From Candidatus Flexifilum breve (GTDB lineage Bacteria > Chloroflexota > Anaerolineae > Aggregatilineales > Phototrophicaceae), in contig JADKGC010000003.1 in assembly GCA_016717205.1 (NCBI GenBank), positions 558,001 to 622,000 of the forward strand: 64,000 nt of DNA, in the 5' to 3' direction. Positions 17,576-27,070 of this stretch are shown here, piece after piece. The position numbers and the translations under genes are program-made. Under the pieces are notes generated by a model that ran no database searches, had not been told where the DNA came from, and saw nothing but the letters and a program-made list of their open reading frames with translations. Numbering within the stretch: position 1 is the first letter of the stretch; each line of letters opens with the position of its first letter.

Positions 17576-19238
17576 ACCGCTCGTTGATGAGGCTGAACAC
17601 CATCGGGCGGCGTTTGGTTTCGTTGTAGAGCATGCGGCTCAGGGCTTCCTGCAGACGATCCCGGCGGCGACCATTGCGGATCTGCCGGGTGCTGTTGAGC
17701 ACTTCGATCACCGTGCTCTTGATCTGTTCGAGCAATTCATCGGCGTCTTTCAAATAGATGAAGCCGCGCGAGATGATTTCGGGATCGCCGATCAATCGTC
17801 CGTCGGCATCGACCGTTGCCACCACCATCATGAAACCGTCGCGCGCCAGAATTTCGCGATCCCGGAACACAGCGCGACCGATATCCCCCACACCGCTGCC
17901 GTCCACAAAGACGTAGCCGCCGGGGATGCGTTCATTGGTCATTCGCGCGCCGTGGCGATCCACTTCGATCACCTGCCCGTTTTCGACCACAAACACATTT
18001 TGCGGCTGGATGCCGGACTGCATCGCCAACCGCGCATGCGCGCGCAGATGGCGCAGTTCACCGTGAATGGGCATGAAGAACTTCGGGTTCGTCAGGCTCA
18101 TCAGCAGGCGCATTTCTTCCTGATTCGCGTGACCGGACACGTGCACGGGCGCAATCGGGTCGTAGATGACTTCTGCGCCGCGCTGGAACAGGCGGTTGAT
18201 CGTGCGGCTGACCGTTTCTTCGTTGCCGGGGATGGTGTGCGACGACAGCACAATCGTGTCGCCTTCCATTACGTCGAGGCTGCGATGCTGCCCCGTCGCC
18301 AACCGTCCGAGCACGGCGGTCGGTTCACCCTGCGAACCCGTCGCCATGATGACAATACTCTGCGGTTGGTAGCTGCTGATGCGATCCAGTTCGACGATCA
18401 TATCGTCGGGAATGTCGAGCAGACCAATCTTGAGCGACGTTTTGACGTTCTCGCGCATGCTGTGACCCGCAATCGCAAGCTTACGGCCATAGCGCCGTGC
18501 CAAGTTAGCCACCTGCTGAATACGCGAAATGTGCGAGGCGAAAGTCGCCACAATGATGCGGCCCTTGGCATCGCGGAAAATGTCGTCAAAGGCGGCATTG
18601 ACGATGATCTCCGACTGCGTCCAGCCCGGTTTTTCCGAGTTGGTGCTGTCGCCCATGAGCATGAGCACGCCGCGGCGGGAGAACTCCGCCAGCTTGGCGT
18701 AATCAGTGCGCTTGCCGTCAATCGGCGTGTTATCGAATTTGTAGTCGCCGCTGTAGACGATCAAGCCGTGCGGCGTGTTGATGCCAAAACCCACGCAGTC
18801 GGGAATGCTGTGGGTGACATGGTAGCTTTCCAGCGTGAACGGCCCCACGGTGATGGTATCGCCGGGTTTGAACACGTTGATGGTCGTCTCATTGCTCAGG
18901 CGCGCGTCGCGCAGCTTGACTTCGAGGAGCGCGGCCGTGAGCGGTGTGGCGTAAATCGGCACTTTGCGGAACTGGTCGATGACATGGGACACCGCACCCG
19001 TATGGTCTTCGTGACCATGAGTGTAGACGATCCCATGCAGGATCAGGTCTTTACGTTCGAGAATGTAGCGGAAATCAGGAATGATATAGTCGACGCCCAG
19101 CATGTCATTTGCAGGAAACATCACCCCGGTATCGATGATGAACGCGTCGCGCCCATACTCGAACAGAGTCATATTCTTTCCGATTTCCCCGCACCCACCA
19201 ATCGGGACGATTCGGAGCTTCGGTTTTGTTTTTGCCAT
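17574..19238 (-). CDS. rnj: Ribonuclease J
   Basis: A 554-residue metallo-beta-lactamase/beta-CASP nuclease that processes and degrades mRNA from the 5' end and by endonucleolytic cuts. The metal-binding motif is THGHEDHTGA (~residue 75) after GGCGEIGKNM. The beta-CASP region follows (FASHISRIQQVANLA; MATGSQGEPTAVLGRLATG; VSGHANQEE), then a C-terminal domain. The ATG at 19238 starts MAKTKPKL; an in-frame ATG at 19256 is also possible. The gene stands alone, convergent with the transglutaminase gene. A minus-strand TATAAT sits about 165 bases upstream. Confidence 0.92.
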   Translation of the reverse strand: MAKTKPKLRIVPIGGCGEIGKNMTLFEYGRDAFIIDTGVMFPANDMLGVDYIIPDFRYILERKDLILHGIVYTHGHEDHTGAVSHVIDQFRKVPIYATPLTAALLEVKLRDARLSNETTINVFKPGDTITVGPFTLESYHVTHSIPDCVGFGINTPHGLIVYSGDYKFDNTPIDGKRTDYAKLAEFSRRGVLMLMGDSTNSEKPGWTQSEIIVNAAFDDIFRDAKGRIIVATFASHISRIQQVANLARRYGRKLAIAGHSMRENVKTSLKIGLLDIPDDMIVELDRISSYQPQSIVIMATGSQGEPTAVLGRLATGQHRSLDVMEGDTIVLSSHTIPGNEETVSRTINRLFQRGAEVIYDPIAPVHVSGHANQEEMRLLMSLTNPKFFMPIHGELRHLRAHARLAMQSGIQPQNVFVVENGQVIEVDRHGARMTNERIPGGYVFVDGSGVGDIGRAVFRDREILARDGFMMVVATVDADGRLIGDPEIISRGFIYLKDADELLEQIKSTVIEVLNSTRQIRNGRRRDRLQEALSRMLYNETKRRPMVFSLINER

Positions 19239-19472
19239 AGGTGAATGGGCGCACACAGGCGCCCCCGTCTTCCTTTCAATACGAAAGATAGCTTACATTA
19301 AATGCAAGTCTCGTAATAAATTTATGCAATCTCTTTGGGACCGCTCGGCGGAGCTTCCGAGCAGACGATCATTAAAAGTCTGATGAACATCAACTATTTA
19401 TGGCCATTATAGCATAAATCTCAAACGCGCGATCTGTCTATCCACATTACGGCGTAAACCTTGAGAATCTGC

Positions 19473-20399
19473 TCATCTTCCCAGCGTATGCGACAGGTTG
19501 TTGAGAATCTGCTCGGCGGCCACGGGCGGCTCCCCTTCCCAGCTCACCCGCTGGATGAGCAGCGCGCCATCGCTCGTCAGCACGACCACCCCTTCGCCGC
19601 GGCGAATCTCGATCACGCGCCCGATCACGCGCCCTACGTAGGGCGGCACGGCGACGCGCTGCGCCGCCCAGATATACAGGCGATGACCGTTGAGCGTGGT
19701 AAAGGCGCCGGGATAGGGTGCACTCACCGCGCGGATCAGGTTGTAGATCACCGCCGTCGGCTGTGTCCAGTCGATGCGGTTATCCTCGGGGATGCGCTTG
19801 CAGGTATAGGTCGCGCGGCTTTCGTCCTGTTCCGTGCGCCCCGCCGTCCCGTCCAGCAGCGCGGGGAGCTGCGCCGCCAGCACTGCCAAATAGCTTTGCG
19901 TGACGGCTTCCATCACATCGGCGATAGTGTCGTCGGGGCCAATTGGGACACGCTGCTGCGCGATGATGCGGCCGCTGTCGACGCCCTCGGCAATCTCAAA
20001 CAGGGTGACGCCGGTGTGATCTTCCCCATTGATGATCGCCCACACCGTCGGCGCAAAGCCGCGGTAGGCGGGCAGCAGCGAATCATGCAGCACGTACGTC
20101 CCCAGGCGCACCCGCTCATAGACTTCGCGCGGAATGAGATAGCGCCAACTGACGGTCAACATCAAGTCGATGGGAGTGTTCGCCCAGAAATCCGCCCACT
20201 TGGGCGCGCCGACCTGCCGCGCCTCGTAGAAGGCTGCGCCATGCGCTTCCGCCAACTGCTGGATATCATCCAGAAACGGCGGTTCGTGCGCCTCTTCGCG
20301 AAAGCTGAACACGATCAGTTCGGCCTCCGGCTGCTGACGAATCAATTGTTCGAGGACACGGAAGCCGCGCCGCGTCGCACACAGCAAAGCAATGCGCAT
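19473..20399 (-). CDS. Formyltransferase of the ArnA-N / methionyl-tRNA formyltransferase family
   Basis: A 308-residue protein with a formyl-transferase Rossmann domain and C-terminal OB-like domain. The catalytic layout of 10-formyl-THF enzymes is present: LHDSLLPAYRGFAPTVWAI (active-site His) and EGVDSGRII (Asp). It lies downstream of a GNAT and a lipid-linked glycosyltransferase, which fits N-formylation of an amino sugar (as ArnA or sugar N-formyltransferases do). A role in initiator-tRNA formylation is less likely, since Fmt genes usually sit beside def or sun. Six bases separate it from the GNAT gene. Confidence 0.75.
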   Translation of the reverse strand: MRIALLCATRRGFRVLEQLIRQQPEAELIVFSFREEAHEPPFLDDIQQLAEAHGAAFYEARQVGAPKWADFWANTPIDLMLTVSWRYLIPREVYERVRLGTYVLHDSLLPAYRGFAPTVWAIINGEDHTGVTLFEIAEGVDSGRIIAQQRVPIGPDDTIADVMEAVTQSYLAVLAAQLPALLDGTAGRTEQDESRATYTCKRIPEDNRIDWTQPTAVIYNLIRAVSAPYPGAFTTLNGHRLYIWAAQRVAVPPYVGRVIGRVIEIRRGEGVVVLTSDGALLIQRVSWEGEPPVAAEQILNNLSHTLGR

Positions 20400-20405
20400 T
20401 TGCCG

Positions 20406-21161
20406 TTAACCTAGCTTCCGCTGGCGGGCGAGAACAGTCGTGGACCAGCGGTGATACCAACTGCCAGTCGCCGTCGGGACAAATCCCTGCCGGGTATATA
20501 AACGCTGCGCGCCCACATTGCGCCCCTGCGTGACCACCTCAACCGTGCGGAAATCGCGCTCCCAGAACCAGCGCAGCGTCCCCTGAACGAGGCTGGAGCC
20601 TAAGCCTTGACCGCGCGCCTGCTCGCCAATGGCGATCAAGGTGAGCTTGGCGCGGCGGCCTTCCGGCGTCTGCGCGATTTGCAGCGCCGAATAGCCCACG
20701 GGCTGCTCATCGACCAGGGCAACGAGCACCGCATCGGCAATCGCCCCGGCCATGCTCCGCTCAATCCACGTCACAAAGAGATCATAGCAGCGATTGTCGG
20801 GGATGACCGGGTCAAAATAGAAACGCGAGTCCCGGTGTCCCGTGCGGGCAATTTCCCTGAGCACGGGCAGGTCTTCCGGGCGGCTCAAGCGGATGGCGGT
20901 GGGCTGCGGTGGCGGCGCGGTGAGCTTCGCCGTCAGCACGACACGGTTATCAACGTAGATGAAACCGCCCTGCTGCGCCAACCATGCCGTTTGACGATCC
21001 GCCGAATCGGCGAGGAAGTACAGGCAGTCGACCGGCTGCTCCGCGCACCATGTTTCGATCTGCGTCAACGTCGCCGCGGTCAGCTGATTGACGTTGGCGC
21101 GGCCAATGTTAAAGCCGAAGAAGTCGGAATCCCAGTCGAGGCGTTGGCAAAGATCAGTCAT
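20406..21161 (-). CDS. GNAT N-acetyltransferase, amino-sugar acetyltransferase-like
   Basis: A 251-residue protein with an N-terminal half of the WecD/RffC type (RLDWDSDFFGFNIGRAN) and a C-terminal GNAT fold with the acetyl-CoA loop EQARGQGLGSSLVQG (~residue 180). WecD acetylates dTDP-fucosamine, so an amino-sugar substrate is plausible. The start overlaps the glycosyltransferase stop (ATGACTGA), showing translational coupling. Confidence 0.75.
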   Translation of the reverse strand: MTDLCQRLDWDSDFFGFNIGRANVNQLTAATLTQIETWCAEQPVDCLYFLADSADRQTAWLAQQGGFIYVDNRVVLTAKLTAPPPQPTAIRLSRPEDLPVLREIARTGHRDSRFYFDPVIPDNRCYDLFVTWIERSMAGAIADAVLVALVDEQPVGYSALQIAQTPEGRRAKLTLIAIGEQARGQGLGSSLVQGTLRWFWERDFRTVEVVTQGRNVGAQRLYTRQGFVPTATGSWYHRWSTTVLARQRKLG

Positions 21162-22156
21162 GCCGCTCCTGTGTGTGTTCACGCACCGTATAGACCGGGC
21201 GGTCCATCGTGCGGAAGTGAATGCGCGCCAAGTATTCGCCGATGACGCCGAGCGCGAACAACTGCGCTCCGCTGAAAATCGAGATGATCGAGGCGATGAA
21301 CGGGAAGCCCTGCACCACCTGTCCTTCGACTAAGTAGCGTCCGATCACATACACCAGAATGATCACGCCGAACGCGGCGAGTACCAAACCAATGATGCTG
21401 GCAACTTGCAGCGGCAGTGTGCTGAACCCGGTGATCATGTTGATGGCGTGGCGAATCAGCTTGCTCAGGGTATAGCCGGAAACGCCAATCGTGCGCTGCT
21501 CATGCCGCGTGGTCACCGCGCCGAAGCGGGTGGTGCCCCACGTCAGCAGCACGTCGATGGAGACATACGGGCTGCTGTAGTTGGCGAAGGCGTCGCGCAG
21601 AACCGCGCGGAACACGCGAAACGCGCTGACTTTGCGCGCGATATCGACGCCCATGCTGCTCTGGAGCACCACCTTGGTCGCCTGTGACGCGAGATCGCGT
21701 AGCAGGCCGTGCTGTTCGTGTTCCGGCGCGCCGTAGACGACATCCAGATCGTTGGCGCGGAGATAGTCCAGCATTTTGGCGATTTCGGACGGCGGATGCT
21801 GCAAATCGTCGTCAATGGTGACGATCAACTCGTAGCGCGCCTGACGAATGGCGCAGAGGAGCGCGTTGTGCTGCCCATAGTTGCGCATCATATTGATGCC
21901 ATGCACCCACGGGTAGCCCGCGGCCAATTCGCGAATCGCCGCCCACGTTTTACCGCCGTCCGGGCTGCCATCGTTGACGATGATCGCCTCAAACGGCGCG
22001 CCACCCGTCAACGTGGGGAGCACACGCTCCAGTTCGGCGATGAGCGGGGGCAGGCTTTCGCTGCTGCGATATGCCGGAATGACAACGGAGATCGATTCCA
22101 AATCGTTTAGTTCCTCAGCGGACGCCGAACCGCGGGCGTCCAGGGGATTGTCTGCG
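21154..22156 (-). CDS. Polyprenyl-phosphate glycosyltransferase family 2, 5' end corrupted
   Basis: A DPM1/ArnC-type glycosyltransferase that moves a sugar to a polyprenyl phosphate. The GT-A domain starts ISVVIPAYRSSESLP; the metal-binding DxD is in VTIDDDLQHPP. Two C-terminal membrane helices (VASIIGLVLAAFGVIILVYV and a second near SIFSGAQLFALGVIGEYLAR) anchor it. The frame runs back into a G/C homopolymer block where no trustworthy start exists; the first candidate inside clean sequence is a TTG at 22101. It is first of a three-gene coupled set with a GNAT and a formyltransferase. Confidence 0.82.
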
Positions 22157-22329
22157 GGGGGGGGGGGGGGGGGGGGGGGAGAAACCCCACCCCCCCCCCC
22201 CCCCCCCCCCCCCCGGGGGGGGGGGGGGGGAAAAAGGGGGCTGGGCCCCGCCCCCCGTTTCCGGGGGGGGGGGGGGGGCTCTGCGGCCAAGGGGGGGGGG
22301 GGGAAAAATAGTTTTTTCCACCTTTTTTT
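22156..22329. other. G/C homopolymer block, probable assembly artefact
   Basis: This stretch is nearly all homopolymer: 24 G (22156-22179), 25 C (22190-22214), 16 G (22215-22230), then further G runs, short A/T runs and small islands of mixed sequence. It sits exactly between the start of the glycosyltransferase and the end of the ligase gene and destroys the former's N-terminus. It resembles low-quality read ends or gap fill, not bacterial DNA. Confidence 0.85.
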
Positions 22330-22336
22330 GGCGGCA

Positions 22337-24157
22337 TTAACTGTACAGATAGCGCTGGTGCATGGCGGCATGCGTCTCCTGCACGACTTTGAGCACCGCG
22401 TCCGGGCAGTGTTCGCCGGGCACGCCGCCCTGTTCAATGTAGGCGTTGCGCAGAATGCGTCCCCAGTTCCCCGTGCTGCGCAGCTTGGGATCGTTGATAT
22501 ACTGCTGGATCGTTTCGGCTTCGTGACCGCTGAGCGGTTCGAGCATCCGTTCCAGGCTGGTATACACCTCGTCGATGTCGCGGGGCATCACTTCGTCGAT
22601 CTCTTCGAGCGCGGCATGCATAAAGCGGCGCTTCAGCGAATAGAACTCGGAGAGGCGCATCTGCCGACCGCCCGCCGTGGTCAGCACCATGTCCGTACCG
22701 ACACGATCCGACTGGTCTTGCTGCGCGTGGAACGATTCAATCGAGAGCGGGCCGAGGATGTCCCACATCACCTTGTTGTCGTGCATCGGGCCGAGGTCAC
22801 AGCCGTGCTTGCGGAAATACGATTCGACCACGGCGTGCGTGAATTCAAAGTCGGTGATGACCGCTGCCATGCGCGACGCGCTGATGTTGGTCGGCATGCC
22901 CGTGCTTTCGACGGTGCACACGCGCTTCGATGTGGTGAGGTCGGGGCGCACGCGGCCAATCGGGTTGTGCATCACCGAAATCGGCAGTCCGAGGTCGTCA
23001 TTGTACATGGTGGCGCGCCCGGTCGCGTTGGCGCGTTCCAGCAGCAGCAATTCGGCGTACTGATCCAGCCCATTCGCCATCAAATGCGGGCTGATCGGGA
23101 GTTCGAGATAGCGCCCAGTGACGGTCGTGGCGCGGACGTATTCGCGCGCGTCGAGCAGTTCCGCATCGCAGGTGCCGTTGATGAACGGGCAGCCCTTGAG
23201 CACCGCCGAATTGGCAATCGCCGTCGCGCTCTTGAGGATGGTGTAGAACGTGAGCAAGCCGAGCGCTTCGGAGCGGCCCGCCAGATCAATGTGGATGTGG
23301 CAGCCCTGATTGCGGAACATGTTCACATGGTGGCAGGTCGCCGGGTCAACATGGAAGCGCGCCTGCGCATCCGCCAACCGCTGCGCGTATTCCGGGAACA
23401 GACCGTTGACTTCCAGCATGAGATCGACCGCCGTCTGCACCTTCGGGTGATCGGTCATCTTGAAGTCAGATTCGGTCGGGTAGCACGAGAAGACGGCGGT
23501 GATCAACCCGGTATCCTGACTGGCTGCGGCGAGCGCGGTCAAAATGCCGTTGAGCGCGTTGCGCGTCTTCACATAGCCGACGCTCGGCGCGATGTGCGCT
23601 TCGACCTGATACTGGCAGGCTTCGCGATCCAGCTTGGGGTAAATGCCGATGCGCAGCGCGTGGTTGTAATAAGCACTCATGAAATTCTGCACGGACTGTT
23701 CCGAGGGCGATGCGCCATCCGGGTGCAGCAAGCCGAGTTCGATCTCCGCGCCGATCACGCGCATCCGGGTGATCGAGTCTTCCGTCTCCGCCACATTCGT
23801 GTGGTTGACGCTGGGGTTCATGTTGTACGGGACAATGCTTTCGGCCAGACTGTGCCCAGCGCGGTAACGACTGCTGACGACACTGCCCAAAATAATCTTG
23901 CGGCCACCGTATTCTGAAAGAATGACATTTCCACCAGAACCAGCGGCGTCGTCAGTTTTGTAGAGGCTGACCGAAGCGCCCACCGCTTCGGACAACTGGT
24001 CGAGGGGCAGTGTATCGCCCGCGTGCTGCAGCGTGTCTAACTGGCGGTTGAACTGCCGCCGTTGGCGCTCTATTTCCAGCCACGGAACATCCTGACTGAA
24101 CGCCGTCAGTGCGTCATTAGTCGGCAGAGACATCCGCATTGTTGAAACTCCCGTCAT
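22337..24157 (-). CDS. Glutamate-cysteine ligase 2-like carboxylate-amine ligase
   Basis: A ~600-residue protein of the GCS2-like fold. The family signature is VIGAEIELGLLHPDG (~residue 134); a second block, GCHIHIDLAGRSE (~285), is a likely metal/substrate strand, and LELPISPHLMANG follows. Such enzymes ligate a carboxylate to an amine using ATP; the specific substrates here are unknown. It is much longer than the ~370-residue YbdK type, with ~100 additional residues at each end. The start may be the ATG at 24139, which has GGGAG seven bases ahead, not 24157. Divergent from the dehydrogenase gene. Confidence 0.6.
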   Translation of the reverse strand: MTGVSTMRMSLPTNDALTAFSQDVPWLEIERQRRQFNRQLDTLQHAGDTLPLDQLSEAVGASVSLYKTDDAAGSGGNVILSEYGGRKIILGSVVSSRYRAGHSLAESIVPYNMNPSVNHTNVAETEDSITRMRVIGAEIELGLLHPDGASPSEQSVQNFMSAYYNHALRIGIYPKLDREACQYQVEAHIAPSVGYVKTRNALNGILTALAAASQDTGLITAVFSCYPTESDFKMTDHPKVQTAVDLMLEVNGLFPEYAQRLADAQARFHVDPATCHHVNMFRNQGCHIHIDLAGRSEALGLLTFYTILKSATAIANSAVLKGCPFINGTCDAELLDAREYVRATTVTGRYLELPISPHLMANGLDQYAELLLLERANATGRATMYNDDLGLPISVMHNPIGRVRPDLTTSKRVCTVESTGMPTNISASRMAAVITDFEFTHAVVESYFRKHGCDLGPMHDNKVMWDILGPLSIESFHAQQDQSDRVGTDMVLTTAGGRQMRLSEFYSLKRRFMHAALEEIDEVMPRDIDEVYTSLERMLEPLSGHEAETIQQYINDPKLRSTGNWGRILRNAYIEQGGVPGEHCPDAVLKVVQETHAAMHQRYLYS

Positions 24158-24299
24158 ATTTCTAAATACACCGTAATTGTGTCTTATCCGCGCCTATCCT
24201 TCAAGTCATTTTGTTTGCGATCTTGGGAGCAAAATTTGCGGCGCGCGGCTCCCCCAACAGCCACGTGGACGGCGGCGGCTGGCCGCATTGACCTAACGA

Positions 24300-24329
24300 T
24301 TGGAAAAGAAACGCAATTCCGAGTATTAT
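24300..24329 (+). promoter_or_regulatory. Possible promoter of the polyol-phosphate dehydrogenase gene
   Basis: TTGGAA (24300-24305), an 18-base spacer and TATTAT (24324-24329) lie about 45 bases before the start codon. A second AT-rich box, TATAAA (24336-24341), is adjacent. Weak evidence. Confidence 0.35.
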
Positions 24330-24373
24330 CTAGCCTATAAATTGCAGCCCTCATTTAACGGAGAGCGCCCTGA

Positions 24374-25388
24374 ATGACGACGATCTATTCCCTCCCTAAC
24401 GTGGAGATCACGCATCTGGTCGATATTGTGGAAGAGCGCCCGATCGCCCTGCTCGCCGGGGAACGCGCGTGGCGCGCAGTCAACTCCCTGCTGAGCCTGC
24501 CGATTGTGGTACAGGCCAACCCGGAACGACTGGAAGCGGATTATCTGGACGGCCTCGCGGCTGATCTGCCACCTGAAGTTGAAGCGGTCTACGGGATCGG
24601 CGGGGGCATGGTGGCCGACGCCGCCAAATATATCGCCTCGCGCCGCGGGCTGCCCGCCGTCGTCATGCCGACCGCCTTGTCGGTCGATGGCTTTTTCACG
24701 CCCATCGTCGCCATGCGCGGCGGCGGTTCGGTCAGCTATGTTGAGACCGGCCCGGCGGAGCGCATTTACATCGACTGGGATGTGATCCGCACTGCGCCAC
24801 AGCATTACCGGGGCGCGGCCATCGTCGAACTGCTGACCATTGTCACCGGGCTGCTCGACTGGAAGTACGCCGCCGAGCATAACAAGAACACGGCGGACAT
24901 GCGCTACGTCGAATGGGCGGCCAAGGTCATGGCGGGCATTGCGCAGCAAGCCTTCAAGATCGCGGCGGGCGTCGGACGTGGCAACGTCGAAGCGCTGCGC
25001 AACCTGCTCGATCTGATGTGTCTCGAAGTGCAGATCACCAATCAACTGGGGCACACGCGCCCGCAAGAAGGCAGCGAACAGTACTTCGCCTACGCGCTCG
25101 AACCGCGCATGGTCACGCCATATGACGTATGCCGATATGGTCGCGCCGGGCATTCTCATCTCCGCCGCCCTACACAATCAGGACGTCTCGTCGATCCGCT
25201 CCACACTGGAATCGGCGGGCATTCGCCTCAACCAACTGACGGCACAGGACATCCGCGACACCATCAACATCCTGCCGAACTACGTACGCAAGCACAACCT
25301 GCCGTACAGCATTTTGAACGATCTCGACCTCACCTCGGAACGCGTCGACGAAATTCTGGCGCAGACCGGGCTGGACAAATCGAGCTAA
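24374..25388 (+). CDS. Glycerol-1-phosphate dehydrogenase / dehydroquinate synthase family protein (frameshifted)
   Basis: NAD(P)-dependent polyol-phosphate dehydrogenase fold. GIGGGMVADAAKYIASRRG (~residue 76) is the nucleotide-binding glycine loop; VMPTALSVDGFFTP follows with the conserved Asp. The frame breaks between ~25105 and 25122; from 25122 a new frame continues the same protein (MTYADMVAPGILISAALHNQ...) to a stop at 25386-25388. Local reading in the third frame gives Gly-His-Ala, so more than one indel may be present. In SEQYFAYALE a Gln stands where the AraM/EgsA family, as I recall it, has a zinc-binding His, so metal binding may differ. Substrate unknown. Confidence 0.65.
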
Positions 25389-25523
25389 GCCCATTGACGC
25401 TCAGCCCACCGGTGGTGTGGGCTGTGAACTCGTCGCACCGGCGTGAGTCCACTCACCCGGTGTGACGCAGACAGCGTCTTTGTCAATGTACGTACACCTC
25501 AAGCAAGAAGGACAGCAAAGACT

Positions 25524-26963
25524 ATGATTCGCTTTGGTACGGATGGTTGGCGGGCGGTGATCGCCGACACGTTCACCTTCGCTAATTTGCGCATGATCTC
25601 GCAGGCCGTCGCCGACTCGGTCAAGAAGAACCACGTCGGCAGCGAACCGCCGCAGGTCGTGATCGGCTATGATACGCGCTTCCTCTCCGACCGATTCGCG
25701 GCGGAAACGGCGCGCGTGCTGGCGGGCAATGGCATCATCGCGTGGCTGACGCGCACCGACTCTCCCACGCCTGCGATCTCCTACAATGTCAAGGAAATCG
25801 GCGCCGACGCGGGCGTCGTGATCACCGCGAGCCACAACCCGCCGCGCTACAACGGCTTCAAGCTCAAGGCGAGCTATGGCGGCAGCGCGACCGCCGAGGA
25901 ATGCGCCCGCGTCGAAGAGGCGCTGGTTGACATGGAACGCGATGCGCGCGGCCCGAACATCATGGAATTTCAGAAAGCGGTCGATCAGGGTCTGATCCGG
26001 CGCTTTGACCCGGCGTGGTCGTACTATCAGCATCTCGCCACACTCGTCGACCTCGACAAAATCTCCGAAGGTGAGCTGAATATCGTCTCGGACGCGATGT
26101 GGGGCGCGGGTCGCGGCGCCTTCACGAGCATTTTGTCACGCACGCGCTGCCACGTGACCGAAATTCGCGGCGCGCTCAACCCCGGTTTCGGCGGCATTCA
26201 CCCCGAACCGATCCTCAAGAACCTCAACGAGCTGGTCGCAGCCGTGCAGCGCAACCAAGCCGATGTCGGCCTCGCGACCGATGGCGACGCGGATCGCATC
26301 GGCGCGGTTGATGCACGCGGCAACTTCATCGACCCGCATCACGTGATGGCGCTGGCGCTGCGGCATCTGGTCGAACGCAAGGGGCAGACGGGCGAAGTCG
26401 TCAAGACCGTCTCGACCACATTGATGATCGATTCGATCTGCCGGAAGCACAACCTCACGCTGCATGAGACGCCGGTCGGCTTCAACCACATCGGCGACCT
26501 GATGATGCACAAAGACATTCTGATCGGCGGCGAGGAAAGCGGCGGCATCAGCATCAAGGGGCACATTCCCGAAGGCGATGGCATCATCATGGGACTGCTG
26601 CTGCTCGAAATTATGGCGACGGAAGGCGCGCCGCTGCACGAAATCGTCGCGGATTTGCAGGCGGAACACGGCCCGGCGCACTATTCGCGGTTGGACGTGC
26701 ACCTCACGGCGCAAAAACCGAAGAAACAGATCGTCAGAGCGCTGCAAGACAGCGCACCGGCGACGCTCAACGGCGAGCAGGTTGTACGCATCGACACGAT
26801 GGACGGCATCAAGTTCTACATGAGCGATAACTCGTGGCTGCTGATCCGCCCGAGCGGGACGGAGCCCGTGCTGCGCACCTATGCGGAAGCGCGCACGCCG
26901 GAAGCGGTCAAGGCGCTGCTGGAAGCGGGCGACGCGATGGGTCAGCGCGTCACCGGGCACTAA
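25524..26963 (+). CDS. Phosphoglucomutase/phosphomannomutase family protein
   Basis: A 479-residue alpha-D-phosphohexomutase. The four signature sites are in order: phosphoserine loop TASHNPPRYNGFKLK (~residue 103), metal loop TDGDADRIG (~250), sugar-specificity loop GGEESGG (~335) and phosphate-binding loop RPSGTEPVLRTYAEA (~440). The GEESGG loop does not cleanly separate glucose, mannose or glucosamine phosphates. Start ATG at 25524 has an AGAAGGA site; an earlier in-frame start lacks family sequence. It follows the dehydrogenase gene by 135 bases on the same strand. Confidence 0.88.
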   Translation: MIRFGTDGWRAVIADTFTFANLRMISQAVADSVKKNHVGSEPPQVVIGYDTRFLSDRFAAETARVLAGNGIIAWLTRTDSPTPAISYNVKEIGADAGVVITASHNPPRYNGFKLKASYGGSATAEECARVEEALVDMERDARGPNIMEFQKAVDQGLIRRFDPAWSYYQHLATLVDLDKISEGELNIVSDAMWGAGRGAFTSILSRTRCHVTEIRGALNPGFGGIHPEPILKNLNELVAAVQRNQADVGLATDGDADRIGAVDARGNFIDPHHVMALALRHLVERKGQTGEVVKTVSTTLMIDSICRKHNLTLHETPVGFNHIGDLMMHKDILIGGEESGGISIKGHIPEGDGIIMGLLLLEIMATEGAPLHEIVADLQAEHGPAHYSRLDVHLTAQKPKKQIVRALQDSAPATLNGEQVVRIDTMDGIKFYMSDNSWLLIRPSGTEPVLRTYAEARTPEAVKALLEAGDAMGQRVTGH

Positions 26964-26971
26964 CCAAAAGA

Positions 26972-27062
26972 TTCAACGCAAAGGCACGAAGACGCAAGGA
27001 CGCAAAGAGAAAGTTTTAAACCCTTTCTTTGCGTCTTCGCGACGTTGCGCCTTTGCGTTGAG
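26972..27062. repeat. Imperfect long inverted repeat (AACGCAAAGGC type)
   Basis: CAACGCAAAGGC at the left and GCCTTTGCGTTG at the right bound arms rich in GACGCAAAG and CTTTGCGTC, around an AAGTTTTAAACC centre. It occupies the spacer between two convergent genes, where it could serve as a bidirectional terminator. The motif resembles small palindromic repeats of many environmental genomes. Confidence 0.7.
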
Positions 27063-27070
27063 CATTTAAG

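Noticed and set aside
22156..22329. A Pro/Gly-rich repeat domain at the N-terminus of the glycosyltransferase
   Set aside because: The predicted residues are just translations of homopolymer runs; no GT2 enzyme needs them and the DNA looks artefactual.
21974..23917. A 647-codon plus-strand open frame
   Set aside because: It is antisense to the well-supported ligase gene and runs through the G/C homopolymer block, which encodes only Gly/Pro runs. Its composition (His/Arg/Val-rich) is that of a reverse-frame shadow.
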